Source: an uncultured Bacteroidales bacterium
GTDB taxonomy: Bacteria > Bacteroidota > Bacteroidia > Bacteroidales > UBA4417
Direction of reading: 5' to 3'
Length of the DNA stretch: 52,822 bases
NCBI GenBank assembly: GCA_903822525.1
Contig: CAIJPI010000210.1
Span: 1-52,822, forward strand
Under the pieces are notes generated by a model that saw nothing but the letters and a program-made list of their open reading frames with translations, ran no database searches and was not told where the DNA came from. Positions within the stretch are counted from its first letter, which is position 1, and every line of letters starts with the position of its first letter. A program made the position numbers and the translations under genes. Positions 29,293-37,637 of this stretch are shown piece after piece.

Positions 29293-29515
29293 AACTGTCT
29301 AAATTTTAAAATTGAAGTGATTTATCAAGTTATTTGCTCAATCTACTGTCAGGCTGAGAAGCCTGCCCTGAGCCTGCCAAAGGGGAGTCGAAGCCCCCTA
29401 AATCATCTCAATATTTTCGTTTTAGCGTTGAGCGAGTGCATTTCGACTTCGCTCAATGCGACAGGAATACAGGGTTTTAATGCTTGAAAGTAGTTTTTAT
29501 CAATTTTAGACAGTT
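29293..29515. mobile_element. Possible small non-autonomous element (MITE-like), 223 bp
   Basis: The left end AACTGTCTAAA followed by AAAATTGA (29293-29315) is mirrored by TCAATTTTAGACAGTT at 29500-29515, i.e. a terminal inverted repeat with a 7-base insertion on the left. The interior has pieces related to each other in opposite orientation (AGTCGAAGC near 29390; TTCGACTTCGCTCA near 29440) of the kind seen in dispersed Bacteroidota intergenic repeats. No transposase is encoded; short open frames have no resemblance to any family. It fills most of the 392-bp gap between the acyltransferase terminator and the gene ending at 29570. No target-site duplication was clear. Confidence 0.45.
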
Positions 29516-29569
29516 ACTCAAATAGAAAAGGGCAGTTTTTCCGAAAAAACATTCTGATTATAAAGCAAG

Positions 29570-30016
29570 CTATTTTTTAACCGCTTTATTTACAGGTGTT
29601 GCCTGGTTAACGGGTTTGCCCTGAGCATCTATCATAACCGGCTTTTGCCTGCTAACACCCTGAGATCCTGAACCAGTGCCTTTCCCCTGTACTGCCTTTA
29701 CAGGTGCAGCAGGATGAACTGATTTAGCGGCTGGAACGGAATTGGATTTTACAGCCGGATTTTTCGCCTCCTTGCCAGACTGCGATTTATAACCACCCCT
29801 TTTGAATGCATTAGCCTGCCTTTTTGCTTCGGCAGCCTGCTCAGGAGTCAGAGAATTGTATTTTTTCTGCAATTCAATCTGGCGTGCCTTGTTTTTTTCG
29901 AGATTTGCCTGCTTCTGCTTGTCAGCGGCTATACCGTTCGACTGCGCAAATGAATGCGAGCAAAACAACGAAATGGATAAAAAAAGTGTAAATACAAACA
30001 ATGATTTTAGTTTCAT
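29570..30016 (-). CDS. Small secreted Lys/Ala-rich protein
   Basis: 148 residues from the ATG at 30016 (an upstream TTG at 30058 is less likely). A clear signal peptide (about 1-25, SHSFAQ-SNG) is followed by a charged helix (DKQKQANLEKNKARQIELQK, then NSLTPEQAAEAKRQANAFKRGG) and a low-complexity Lys/Pro/Ala/Val tail. I do not recognise a family. The helix-plus-basic-tail design is common in small periplasmic proteins. Confidence 0.7.
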   Translation of the reverse strand: MKLKSLFVFTLFLSISLFCSHSFAQSNGIAADKQKQANLEKNKARQIELQKKYNSLTPEQAAEAKRQANAFKRGGYKSQSGKEAKNPAVKSNSVPAAKSVHPAAPVKAVQGKGTGSGSQGVSRQKPVMIDAQGKPVNQATPVNKAVKK

Positions 30017-30113
30017 TATTTCTGTTTTATTTGTTAGAACTGCTTTTATTATGTTCAATTACATTTGTTTACAGGAAGTAAATAAGCACTGAAATGCTAG
30101 CCCAGAAGCAGCG

Positions 30114-31298
30114 TTATTGTATATATTTATCCCAAAGCTGTGTTCCGTCGGTGGAAGTTCTGTTGAGAAAAATATAACTTCCTCCTGAATTGGAAAGTCC
30201 GGTAATGCAAAATCCGCCGTCGTTCATTTGTATCAAGCCGAAACCCTGATCGATATCCGAACCTCCGTAAGTATTATCCCATTGCATTTCACCTACTGAA
30301 TTTGTTTTAATCAGGTATGCATCCTGGTAGCCGGCACCTTTGCTGTCGGTAACGCCGGTGATGGCAAAACCCCCGTCGGCAGTGGCAATCATAGTTGCAC
30401 CATATTCAAACCCGCTTCCGTTATACACTTTTTCCCATAAAAGTGTACCGGCTGTATCGGTTTTAATAATGACAATTTCCTGGTTCGACGATTCCTGCAA
30501 TGATCCGCCAATTGCCACTCCTCCATCGCTGGTGAGAGCTAACGAAAACCCGATGCCTGAATTGAAAGTCTTTGTCCAAAGACTGTCGCCGGTTGAGGAA
30601 ACTTTCATCAGGAAGATCTTTCCACAGCATGAGTTATATCCGTTCAGCGAACCTGTAACGAAATAGCCGCCATCAGGAGCATGAACAATACTGTAAGCTG
30701 CATCATTTACTGTATCGTAGGGATCAATGCTTTTGGCTCCTATGCTGTTTTCCCATAGGAGTTCACCGGCGTTGTTTATACGCACAAGATATAAATCTCT
30801 GTCGGCATTGGTTGATTTTTGAATATACCCAGCAACCAGGTATCCGCTATCGGCATTTTCATGAGGCAGAACACAAAACCCTTCCGAAAATTGAGATCCA
30901 CCATACTTTATTGATTTAACCAGGCTGCCATCGGCTTCGGTGATAACAACAAACATAGATGGAGAGCCGGCACTTGCTTTATTTGTAAAACCTGTAGCGA
31001 TAAATCCTCCCTCATTCGATTTTTTTACGCTATAAAATGCATCGGAATAGGAGCTGCCAAAACTCTTGCTCCAGAGAGTATCGCCCTTCAGGGGATTTGA
31101 TAACAGAAGCGCTGCATCATACCCTTTTGACGGTGTGGTAGTATACCCGGCAATTACCAGGTTGCCAAAATCATCTGTTGCCAGGCTGTTGCCGCCCCTC
31201 TGGTACTGAGGCTTAATATCTTCTACCTTATTACAGGCAGTAAACACAGTCAGTAATGCGGCCGAAACCAGCAGTGTAGGAAAAGTTTTAAAGTTCAT
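30114..31298 (-). CDS. Lipoprotein with propeller-like DGGF repeats
   Basis: 394 residues. The signal peptide ends Phe-Thr-Ala-Cys22. The mature protein is about seven repeats of roughly 50 residues with the pattern DGGFxxTGxT, GxxDxYLIKTNxxGExxWxxxYGG, which build a beta-propeller-like fold common in Bacteroidota secreted proteins. No catalytic residues are evident. Its ATG lies 36 bp after the stop of the second S46 peptidase gene on the same strand, so the two are probably co-transcribed. Function is unknown; a binding or scaffold role is a guess. Confidence 0.83.
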   Translation of the reverse strand: MNFKTFPTLLVSAALLTVFTACNKVEDIKPQYQRGGNSLATDDFGNLVIAGYTTTPSKGYDAALLLSNPLKGDTLWSKSFGSSYSDAFYSVKKSNEGGFIATGFTNKASAGSPSMFVVITEADGSLVKSIKYGGSQFSEGFCVLPHENADSGYLVAGYIQKSTNADRDLYLVRINNAGELLWENSIGAKSIDPYDTVNDAAYSIVHAPDGGYFVTGSLNGYNSCCGKIFLMKVSSTGDSLWTKTFNSGIGFSLALTSDGGVAIGGSLQESSNQEIVIIKTDTAGTLLWEKVYNGSGFEYGATMIATADGGFAITGVTDSKGAGYQDAYLIKTNSVGEMQWDNTYGGSDIDQGFGLIQMNDGGFCITGLSNSGGSYIFLNRTSTDGTQLWDKYIQ

Positions 31299-31334
31299 TT
31301 AATTCAGAATCAAAAAGTTAATGTCTTAAGGATG

Positions 31335-33488
31335 TTAATTGCGGATATCAAGTTCTTTAATCAGGTTGGTAGCGCCGGCATATTTTTCGATTATAAAGAG
31401 CACATAGCGTATATCGACACAGATAGTACGCTGCAGCTGGGGCTCGAAAGCATAATTACCACTCATGGCCTCCCAGTTTCCATCAAATGCGAGGCCGGTA
31501 AGTTCACCATTACCATTCAGCACCGGGCTGCCTGAGTTTCCTCCTGTAATATCGTTGTTGGTAAGGAAGGCAACTACCATTTTGCCGTTTTCGCCATAAC
31601 GGCCATAATCCTTGTCCTTGTATAGTTGTTTAAGTTTTTCAGGCACCACAAATTCCCAGTTCGAAGGATCTTCTTTTGCCATTAAACCATCGAGGGTAGT
31701 GACATAATTAAAATCGACCGCATCGGCAGGGCTGTAGTCGAGAACTTTCCCATACGTAACCCTCATGGTACTATTAGCATCGGGATAGAAACTCTTGTCG
31801 CTTTGCATTTCACGCAGGCCTTTCACAAACAAACGGCGCCCTTTGGCAAGCAGTTCGTTCGAAGGTTTTACAAGGCTGTCAATAATTGCGGAATTAGCGG
31901 CAAAAGCTTTTTGCAAAGGCCAGGCCGGATCCTTCTGTAAAGTTTTTAACTGTGGGTTCGACAGGAAAAGATCCACTTTCGTTTTATCACTGAAAATAGT
32001 TTTACTGAACACCTTATTTGCATAGGCTTCAAAATTTCCTTTGTACTTTTTATGAATAGTTTCGAGAAATGCCGGTTGCATTTGTTTTGGAACATCATCG
32101 TAATACAATTGCAGCATGGCAGCAAACATTTTAATATCTGTTGCCTCGTTATAGTTCTTGAAGTATTGTTCGGAGGCTTCGCTAGCCTGGCCGGTATAGG
32201 TTTTCACCAACTGCGGATTTGGCTCAGGTTTGGCCAGTTCATCAGCCAGTTTATTGAAGTTCCTTGAAAAAGCAATTATCTCGCATCCCCGCACAATGGC
32301 TTCTGAATTGTAGCGTACAGCTGCTTCATACTTATTAATGGTTTCGTATGCACTCGATATATAGTACAATGCATCCCGGTATTTGATGCTGCGTTCCTTT
32401 TCGCCATTGAGCCATTTAACAAACTGTTCTTCAAGTTCCCTTTTACGGTCAAATACGCCTAATCGTTTAAGCCCTTTGTTCTGACCTATAAAAAACTTCC
32501 AGTAGTTGGCCGAGCCAGCATATTTAGATGCATATTTTATCCGTACCTCCGCATCAGCAGCCATATCGGCACGCAGTATATCCAATTTCTTTGTCCGAAT
32601 CTTAACCACCATAGGATTATTTTTCTCCAACGCCCATTTTATAGTATAGGAGGTAGCATAACGGTCGGTCGACCCTGGATAGCCCATGATCATTTCGAAG
32701 TCGCCAATCTTTTTTTCCTTTATCGAAACCGGGAGAAACTGTTTCGATTGCATTGGGATATTATCAGCAGCATATTCGGCTGGTTTATTTTCGCGGTTGG
32801 TATAAACCCTGAAAACGGAAAAATCGCCTGTATGCCTTGGCCACATCCAGTTATCAGTATCAGCACCGAATTTCCCGATTGAAGAGGGAGGAGCTCCAAC
32901 AAGCCTGACATCCTTATAAATTTCATACAGGAACAGATAATATTCATTTCCATTGAAGAAAGAAACCGTGCGGGCATCGTATTGCGTTCCTTTGGTGTTA
33001 CTGAATTCAATTTTCTTTGTGTTATCCTTAATTTTTCCAATCCTTTCACTGTCGGTCATATTGTCCTTGACACCGGCAAGCGCTGCTGCAGTAACATCCT
33101 GTATGCTGACTAAAAAACGGGCTGTCAGACCCGGGGTAGGCAATTCCTCTTCATAGCGTGTTGCCCAGAAACCATTGCTCAGGTAATCATGGTCAACGGT
33201 ACTGTGCGATTGAATAGAGCCATACCCGCAATGGTGGTTTGTAAATATTAAGCCGTTAGGAGAAACAATTTCCCCGGTACATCCCCCTCCGAACATGATA
33301 ATTGCATCTTTAAGGCTGGAGTGATTGATGCTGTATATTTCGTCGGCTGTAAGATGAAGGCCTTCCTTCTGCATATCAACATAATTCAGGCGCTGGATGA
33401 ACAAAGGAAGCCACATACCTTCATCAGCACGGCTTTGGAAAGTAATTGCTGATAAAAGTGCAAAAAAGACAAGTGTAATTTTTTTCAT
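31335..33488 (-). CDS. Second S46-family dipeptidyl-peptidase, DPP7-like
   Basis: 717 residues from the ATG at 33488 (two codons inside a TTG-started frame). Signal peptide (about 1-21, FQSRA-DEG). It aligns along its whole length with the S46 protein at 15245-17404: EGMWLPLFIQRLNYVDMQ, TNHHCGYGSIQ with the catalytic His, WPRHTGDFSVFRVY with the Asp, and GGNSGSPVLNG with Ser652. The S1-pocket position 18 residues on is Gly670 (FDGNWEAMSG), as in DPP7, so both paralogues should prefer hydrophobic P1 residues rather than Asp/Glu. It heads a probable two-gene unit with the propeller lipoprotein. Confidence 0.94.
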   Translation of the reverse strand: MKKITLVFFALLSAITFQSRADEGMWLPLFIQRLNYVDMQKEGLHLTADEIYSINHSSLKDAIIMFGGGCTGEIVSPNGLIFTNHHCGYGSIQSHSTVDHDYLSNGFWATRYEEELPTPGLTARFLVSIQDVTAAALAGVKDNMTDSERIGKIKDNTKKIEFSNTKGTQYDARTVSFFNGNEYYLFLYEIYKDVRLVGAPPSSIGKFGADTDNWMWPRHTGDFSVFRVYTNRENKPAEYAADNIPMQSKQFLPVSIKEKKIGDFEMIMGYPGSTDRYATSYTIKWALEKNNPMVVKIRTKKLDILRADMAADAEVRIKYASKYAGSANYWKFFIGQNKGLKRLGVFDRKRELEEQFVKWLNGEKERSIKYRDALYYISSAYETINKYEAAVRYNSEAIVRGCEIIAFSRNFNKLADELAKPEPNPQLVKTYTGQASEASEQYFKNYNEATDIKMFAAMLQLYYDDVPKQMQPAFLETIHKKYKGNFEAYANKVFSKTIFSDKTKVDLFLSNPQLKTLQKDPAWPLQKAFAANSAIIDSLVKPSNELLAKGRRLFVKGLREMQSDKSFYPDANSTMRVTYGKVLDYSPADAVDFNYVTTLDGLMAKEDPSNWEFVVPEKLKQLYKDKDYGRYGENGKMVVAFLTNNDITGGNSGSPVLNGNGELTGLAFDGNWEAMSGNYAFEPQLQRTICVDIRYVLFIIEKYAGATNLIKELDIRN

Positions 33489-33577
33489 TTGCAATGGTGC
33501 TACTGTTAAGTTAAGTGCGACTCTTAAAATGTAAAGTCTGGTTAATTATGGTATTGTCAAAGGATCAGTATGAAAAA

Positions 33578-34669
33578 CTAAACGTATTTTTCCCCTTTGG
33601 TATTGCGGACAGCATCCACATAACTGCGTATATTCTGCTCGTCGTTTCGTTTGCAGATCAGCAGTATGCCATTATCTTCAACCACAATAAGATCTTCAAT
33701 GCCCTGTATAACTGCAACCCTGTCAGATGGCAGGTTGATGATGCAGTTATGAGTATTGTATGTGATAGGTTTTGAACCTATAATAGCGTTCCCGCTCGAA
33801 TCCTTTGCAGATGTATCGTACAGGGAGCCCCAGGTACCCAGATCGCTCCAGCCGATATCAGCAGCCAGCACAAATACATTATCCGCTTTTTCCATAACCC
33901 CGTAATCGATTGAAATGCTTTTGCATATTGTATAAGCACTTTCGATATAATTGGATTCGTACTCGGTGTAATACAACTCGGCTCCGTCTTTAAAAAGCAG
34001 GTTCAACTCAGGAAGATGTTTCTCGAAAGCATTCAGAATACTTTTTACTGACCAGATAAAAATGCCTGAGTTCCAAAGGAAATCACCACTCTGCAGGAAC
34101 GAAACGGCCAGTTCGTGGTTCGGTTTCTCAGTAAAGGTTTTAACTTTTCTTACTTTACATTCTTGCTGATAAGCATGTGTTTCATCAAACTGAATGTAAC
34201 CGTATCCGGTATCGGGTCTGCTTGGTGTAATACCCAGTGTAAGCAGCCAATCGTTATTGGTTGCAGCCTTGAGGGCACAAAGCAAGGTCTGGGTGAACTC
34301 TTCTTCTTTCAGGATAATATGGTCGGAAGGTGCGACAACTACGCTTGCATTAGGATTAAGCTTGTTGATCTTGTGTGTTGCATATGCGATGCAGGGAGCG
34401 GTGTTGCGGCGCATGGGCTCGCAAAGAACATGATCAGGAACAATGGCTGGCAACTGTTCGATAACCTGGTCGAAATACTGCTCGTGGGTTACAACAAAAA
34501 TATTTTCTGGCGGGCAGATACTGGTAAGCCTTCTGAAAGTCTGCTGTATTAGGGTTTCGCCTGTTCCCAGGATATCAATAAACTGCTTGGGGCGCGAATT
34601 GCGGCTAAGAGGCCAGAAACGCGCTCCGACTCCGCCGGCCATTATAACACAATAATAGTCTTTATTCAT
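33578..34669 (-). CDS. manC: Mannose-1-phosphate guanylyltransferase
   Basis: 363 residues: a single nucleotidyltransferase domain without the C-terminal phosphomannose isomerase domain of bifunctional enzymes. The signature is at the start: VIMAGGVGARFWPLSRNSRPKQF (8-30), then PSDHII, FTEKPNHELA (the mannose-phosphate site) and NSGIFIW. It makes GDP-mannose from GTP and mannose-1-phosphate in the cytoplasm, for polysaccharide, GDP-fucose or glycoprotein sugars. It has its own promoter (34732-34739) and a 60-bp leader, and lies 89 bp upstream of the S46 gene on the same strand. Confidence 0.94.
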   Translation of the reverse strand: MNKDYYCVIMAGGVGARFWPLSRNSRPKQFIDILGTGETLIQQTFRRLTSICPPENIFVVTHEQYFDQVIEQLPAIVPDHVLCEPMRRNTAPCIAYATHKINKLNPNASVVVAPSDHIILKEEEFTQTLLCALKAATNNDWLLTLGITPSRPDTGYGYIQFDETHAYQQECKVRKVKTFTEKPNHELAVSFLQSGDFLWNSGIFIWSVKSILNAFEKHLPELNLLFKDGAELYYTEYESNYIESAYTICKSISIDYGVMEKADNVFVLAADIGWSDLGTWGSLYDTSAKDSSGNAIIGSKPITYNTHNCIINLPSDRVAVIQGIEDLIVVEDNGILLICKRNDEQNIRSYVDAVRNTKGEKYV

Positions 34670-34731
34670 CCGGATATAATTAATTATAACAATTTATATA
34701 ACAACAATTTGTATGATGGTTGCATTTTTTG

Positions 34732-34739
34732 CAAAGGTA
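34732..34739 (-). promoter_or_regulatory. Promoter -7 element of manC
   Basis: Minus strand TACCTTTG, an exact TAnnTTTG match, 62 bp upstream of the ATG at 34669. Confidence 0.55.
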
Positions 34740-34813
34740 ATAATTCCATTTTCAGATTTACGCACTGAACGATTAAAATATGGATGCTTGTGGTACTGTT
34801 TTTATCTTAAAAA

Positions 34814-34841
34814 GGGGTTGGGGGTTAGGGGTTGGGAGTTA
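34814..34841 (+). repeat. Four tandem heptamers of the GGGGTTR type
   Basis: Units are GGGGTTG, GGGGTTA, GGGGTTG, GGAGTTA with no spacer. The G-runs could form a G-quadruplex. The array sits between manC and the SprT-like gene, about 75 bp upstream of the manC promoter. The same unit recurs inverted at 37527-37559. Confidence 0.85.
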
Positions 34842-34957
34842 GTGTCTTGACTTACCGATTCTGATGCTACATGACTTATTACCAATCATTTACATTAGGT
34901 TAATTTTTAATAAACTCATTTACAAGCCCGGGCAAATGCAACTCATTTCTGATCTTG

Positions 34958-35572
34958 TTATTCCTGCATCACCTGCGCTGAGCGGGGAACCAGGTAATAT
35001 TTTCGAGTTTCGGGACAAAAACATTTATACCGGGTCCGGAGTTTTTCGAGTTTCACAAACCTCCTGCCGCTGATAAGTGTGAAAGATGCGTTCAGAGGCA
35101 CTTCGTTTACGGTTACTATAATCTTTCCGCCTTCTGCCGAAGCCAGCGTATTTATAAGCCGGGTATCACGGTGAAACGTAGCCGGGGTTTTGATAAAATA
35201 CCTGTGCAACTCTGTAGTGAGGTCATCAGGAAAAACCTTTTCATCAAAGAAAGGCTGCACCAGGGCACGGTATGCTTTTTTCCACTCTGTACCATGCGGC
35301 TTCGCTTTTCTTCCAAATTGTTTCATCACAACCAGATGTGCAAGTTCATGCAAAAAAACCAACAGGAAAGAGTACTCACCCAGATCAGAATTAATCTGAA
35401 TTACAGGCCGCGATCCAAAACGCACACCTTTAAAACTTCCCAGCCTGGTCCGCCGGGGAGCCGTTATCCGGAAAAGAAAATGATGTTCGTTGAAAAGCCT
35501 CTCTGCCAGACTGCAGGCCTGTACCGGAAAGCGTGAAAGAACACCCTCGAGTGTTTCAGGCTTGTACGACAT
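34958..35572 (-). CDS. SprT-like zinc metalloprotein
   Basis: 204 residues. The zinc motif is His75-Glu-Leu-Ala-His79 with His93 14 residues further (GRKAKPHGTEWK), the SprT/Spartan-like pattern HExxH...H. The N-terminal part (EGVLSRFPVQACSLAERLFNEH) and the RTRLGSFKG strand match Bacteroidota SprT-domain proteins. Eukaryotic Spartan degrades DNA-protein crosslinks; bacterial SprT proteins have no settled role. Its ATG lies inside the last codons of the upstream small lipoprotein gene (17-bp overlap), implying coupled translation. There is no signal peptide, so it is cytoplasmic. Confidence 0.85.
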   Translation of the reverse strand: MSYKPETLEGVLSRFPVQACSLAERLFNEHHFLFRITAPRRTRLGSFKGVRFGSRPVIQINSDLGEYSFLLVFLHELAHLVVMKQFGRKAKPHGTEWKKAYRALVQPFFDEKVFPDDLTTELHRYFIKTPATFHRDTRLINTLASAEGGKIIVTVNEVPLNASFTLISGRRFVKLEKLRTRYKCFCPETRKYYLVPRSAQVMQE

Positions 35573-35798
35573 AAAGGGGTTGCTGATACAACTTTATTGC
35601 TTCACCTGCCGAAGGAATCAGCAGGCAACCGCACCTGTTATGACCGGTAGAAGCAGGCGTGCGGTTCCAGTTTCGCTGGCTGTTGTGACTGCTGCTGCTG
35701 CACGCGTTAACTGCCAATAAGGATATAATTGAGACCATGAGAAATAAATGACGTAATCCAGTCCGGGAAGTCATATTTTCTATCATGTTATTTTTCAT
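35556..35798 (-). CDS. Small lipoprotein, unknown function
   Basis: 80 residues. A basic N-terminus and hydrophobic segment (LRHLFLMVSIISLLAVNAC) end in Ala-Val-Asn-Ala-Cys33, a lipobox-like site, followed by a Ser/Asn/Arg-rich tail with CGC. Short lipoproteins of this composition are common in Bacteroidota. It overlaps the SprT-like gene start by 17 bp in another frame, which supports both being real and co-transcribed. It diverges from mlaE, 137 bp away. Confidence 0.6.
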   Translation of the reverse strand: MKNNMIENMTSRTGLRHLFLMVSIISLLAVNACSSSSHNSQRNWNRTPASTGHNRCGCLLIPSAGEAIKLYQQPLYVVQA

Positions 35799-35935
35799 TT
35801 TCAGGGATTTAAGGTTATTTTACTGCCATTTCGCTTGTTTTTTCGATACTTATTTCTTCAGTTTGAGTAGAAAATAATTTCCAGCGAATGCTAATCCTAA
35901 AATTTACGCTAATTTAGCACAATTTATTGTACGAA

Positions 35936-36676
35936 ATGAAATTTTTATTCCACTTTGGGCGCTACTTAAGTTTAATACGGCAAGCATTTCAACAGCCTCA
36001 GAAGCAGTCGATATATGTACGACAGATCCTGGTTGAAATGGAAAACCTCGGGCTTGCATCGGTTGGTATTGTTGCAATCATATCCGTATTTATGGGTGCT
36101 GTGGTTGCTATACAAATGGCGTTTAACATTGACACTCCACTTATTCCTTCGTATACTATCGGTTTTGTAACCAGGCAGAGTGTTATACTTGAGTTTTCCC
36201 CTACCATTATCAGCCTGATTCTGGCCGGCAAAGTTGGCTCGAGGATAGCATCGGAGCTGGGGACCATGCGTGTAACCGAACAGATAGATGCCCTTGAGAT
36301 TATGGGAATCAATCCCGCTACCTTTCTTGTACTTCCAAAAATTGTTGCCTCTATGCTTATAAATCCATTCCTGATCGGGATGAGCATGATACTTTCGGTT
36401 GGCGGCGGATGGCTTGCAGGAATTGCAACAGGACTTTTCCCTTCGGCTGAATACATCTACGGCATTCAATCGTTCTTTCATTTGTACGATATATTTTACG
36501 CCCTTATCAAAACGGTGGTATTTGCATTTATAATTGCATCAGTTTCGGCTTACAACGGTTACTACACCAAAGGAGGGGCACTCGAAGTAGGTGAAGCCAG
36601 CACAAACGGGGTTGTATACAGCAGCATAGCCATCATTTTTATGAACCTGATACTCACTCAAATTTTGCTGGCATGA
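35936..36676 (+). CDS. mlaE: MlaE-family ABC transporter permease
   Basis: 246 residues from the ATG at 35936 (a TTG three codons upstream is in frame). Five or so membrane helices and the family signatures are present: GVVAI-type MGAVVAIQMAFN, ILAGKVGSRIASELGTMRVTEQIDALEIMGINP (the conserved MlaE block at about 95-130), and YNGYYTKGGALEVGEASTNGVVYSS. MlaE forms the membrane part of the Mla lipid transporter, which moves phospholipids between the inner membrane and the outer membrane. The stop overlaps the mlaF start by 4 bp. The MCE-domain partner MlaD is not in this window. Confidence 0.92.
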   Translation: MKFLFHFGRYLSLIRQAFQQPQKQSIYVRQILVEMENLGLASVGIVAIISVFMGAVVAIQMAFNIDTPLIPSYTIGFVTRQSVILEFSPTIISLILAGKVGSRIASELGTMRVTEQIDALEIMGINPATFLVLPKIVASMLINPFLIGMSMILSVGGGWLAGIATGLFPSAEYIYGIQSFFHLYDIFYALIKTVVFAFIIASVSAYNGYYTKGGALEVGEASTNGVVYSSIAIIFMNLILTQILLA

Positions 36677-37431
36677 TAGAGGGTAAAAATATAAGCAAGA
36701 CTTTTGGAGACCGTAAGGTACTCGAAAATGTCTCCCTCACTCTCGAAAAAGGGATTACCAACCTTATTATCGGGCAAAGCGGAATGGGAAAAACTGTACT
36801 GCTGAAATGCCTTGTTGGATTGGTCAAGGCCGATCAGGGGCAGGTTTTCTACGACAACAGGGCATTTTCGAAGATGTCGTTTAACGAAATGAAAGAAATC
36901 AGGCAGGAAATAGGGATGCTTTTTCAGGGTGGTGCCTTATTCGATTCGCTTACTGTTGAGCAAAATGTTATGTTTCCGCTTACCATGTTTACCACCCAAA
37001 CTCCGCAACAAAAACTGGAGAGAGCCAATTTCTGCCTTTCGAGGGTTAATCTGGAGAATGTAAATAAGCTGTTCCCATCGGAGTTGAGCGGTGGGATGAA
37101 GAAGCGCGTCGCTATTGCCCGTGCCATATCCATGAACCCCCGTTATCTTTTCTGTGACGAGCCAAATTCAGGCCTCGATCCGCAGACAGCCCACCTGATT
37201 GATGAACTGATAAAGGAGATCACACTTGAGTACAATATGACTACCGTGGTGGTAACCCACGACATGAACTCTGTTCTCGAAATCGGCGAAAAAATATATT
37301 TCCTGTACCAGGGCAAATTATGGTGGGAAGGGGATAAACACAACATCTTGCATACTGATAATACCGAATTGCAGGCTTTTGTATTTACGTCGGAACTTAC
37401 TAAAAGATTGAGACCTAAAAAAGGGGGTTAA
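36673..37431 (+). CDS. mlaF: MlaF-family ABC transporter ATP-binding protein
   Basis: 252 residues. Walker A GQSGMGKT at 34-41, the ABC signature LSGGMKKR at 138-145, and Walker B RYLFCDEPNSGLDP with Asp162-Glu163. The Q-loop is FQGGALFDSLTV, typical of MlaF, and VVVTHDM is the switch His. It powers the MlaE permease for lipid transport at the inner membrane. The ATGA overlap with mlaE (36673-36676) indicates translational coupling. Confidence 0.93.
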   Translation: MIEGKNISKTFGDRKVLENVSLTLEKGITNLIIGQSGMGKTVLLKCLVGLVKADQGQVFYDNRAFSKMSFNEMKEIRQEIGMLFQGGALFDSLTVEQNVMFPLTMFTTQTPQQKLERANFCLSRVNLENVNKLFPSELSGGMKKRVAIARAISMNPRYLFCDEPNSGLDPQTAHLIDELIKEITLEYNMTTVVVTHDMNSVLEIGEKIYFLYQGKLWWEGDKHNILHTDNTELQAFVFTSELTKRLRPKKGG

Positions 37432-37434
37432 TGT

Positions 37435-37503
37435 GGGATGTGGGATGTCGGATGTGGGATGTGGGATGTCGGATGTTTGATTCGGATGTGGGATGTGGGA
37501 ATG
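37435..37503 (+). repeat. GGGATGT/CGGATGT heptamer array with 21-bp higher-order period
   Basis: Six contiguous heptamers (37435-37476) run GGGATGT, GGGATGT, CGGATGT, twice over, giving a 21-bp period. After a 6-bp break come CGGATGT, GGGATGT and a degenerate GGGAATG. It starts 3 bp after the mlaF stop codon. Slipped-strand copy-number change would be expected. Confidence 0.9.
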
Positions 37504-37526
37504 GGAGAAAAGGATGCAATTCACGA

Positions 37527-37559
37527 CCCTAAACCCCAACACCTAAATCCTAACCCCTA
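37527..37559 (-). repeat. Degenerate TTAGGGG-type heptamer array, inverted copy
   Basis: Read on the plus strand the units are CCCTAAA, CCCCAAC, ACCTAAA, TCCTAAC and CCCTA: the reverse complement of the GGGGTTR family at 34814-34841. It lies between the GGGATGT array and the CvpA gene, in a 206-bp gap. Confidence 0.75.
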
Positions 37560-37637
37560 TTTTCAGAGGAAACATTTCCCAAATACAAAATTCAAAACAG
37601 CTGCTATCTACATATACAAACAACCTGAATAAAGAAC

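Noticed and set aside
29272..29487. 71-codon plus-strand frame
   Set aside because: It lies within the MITE-like element and has no protein-like conservation.
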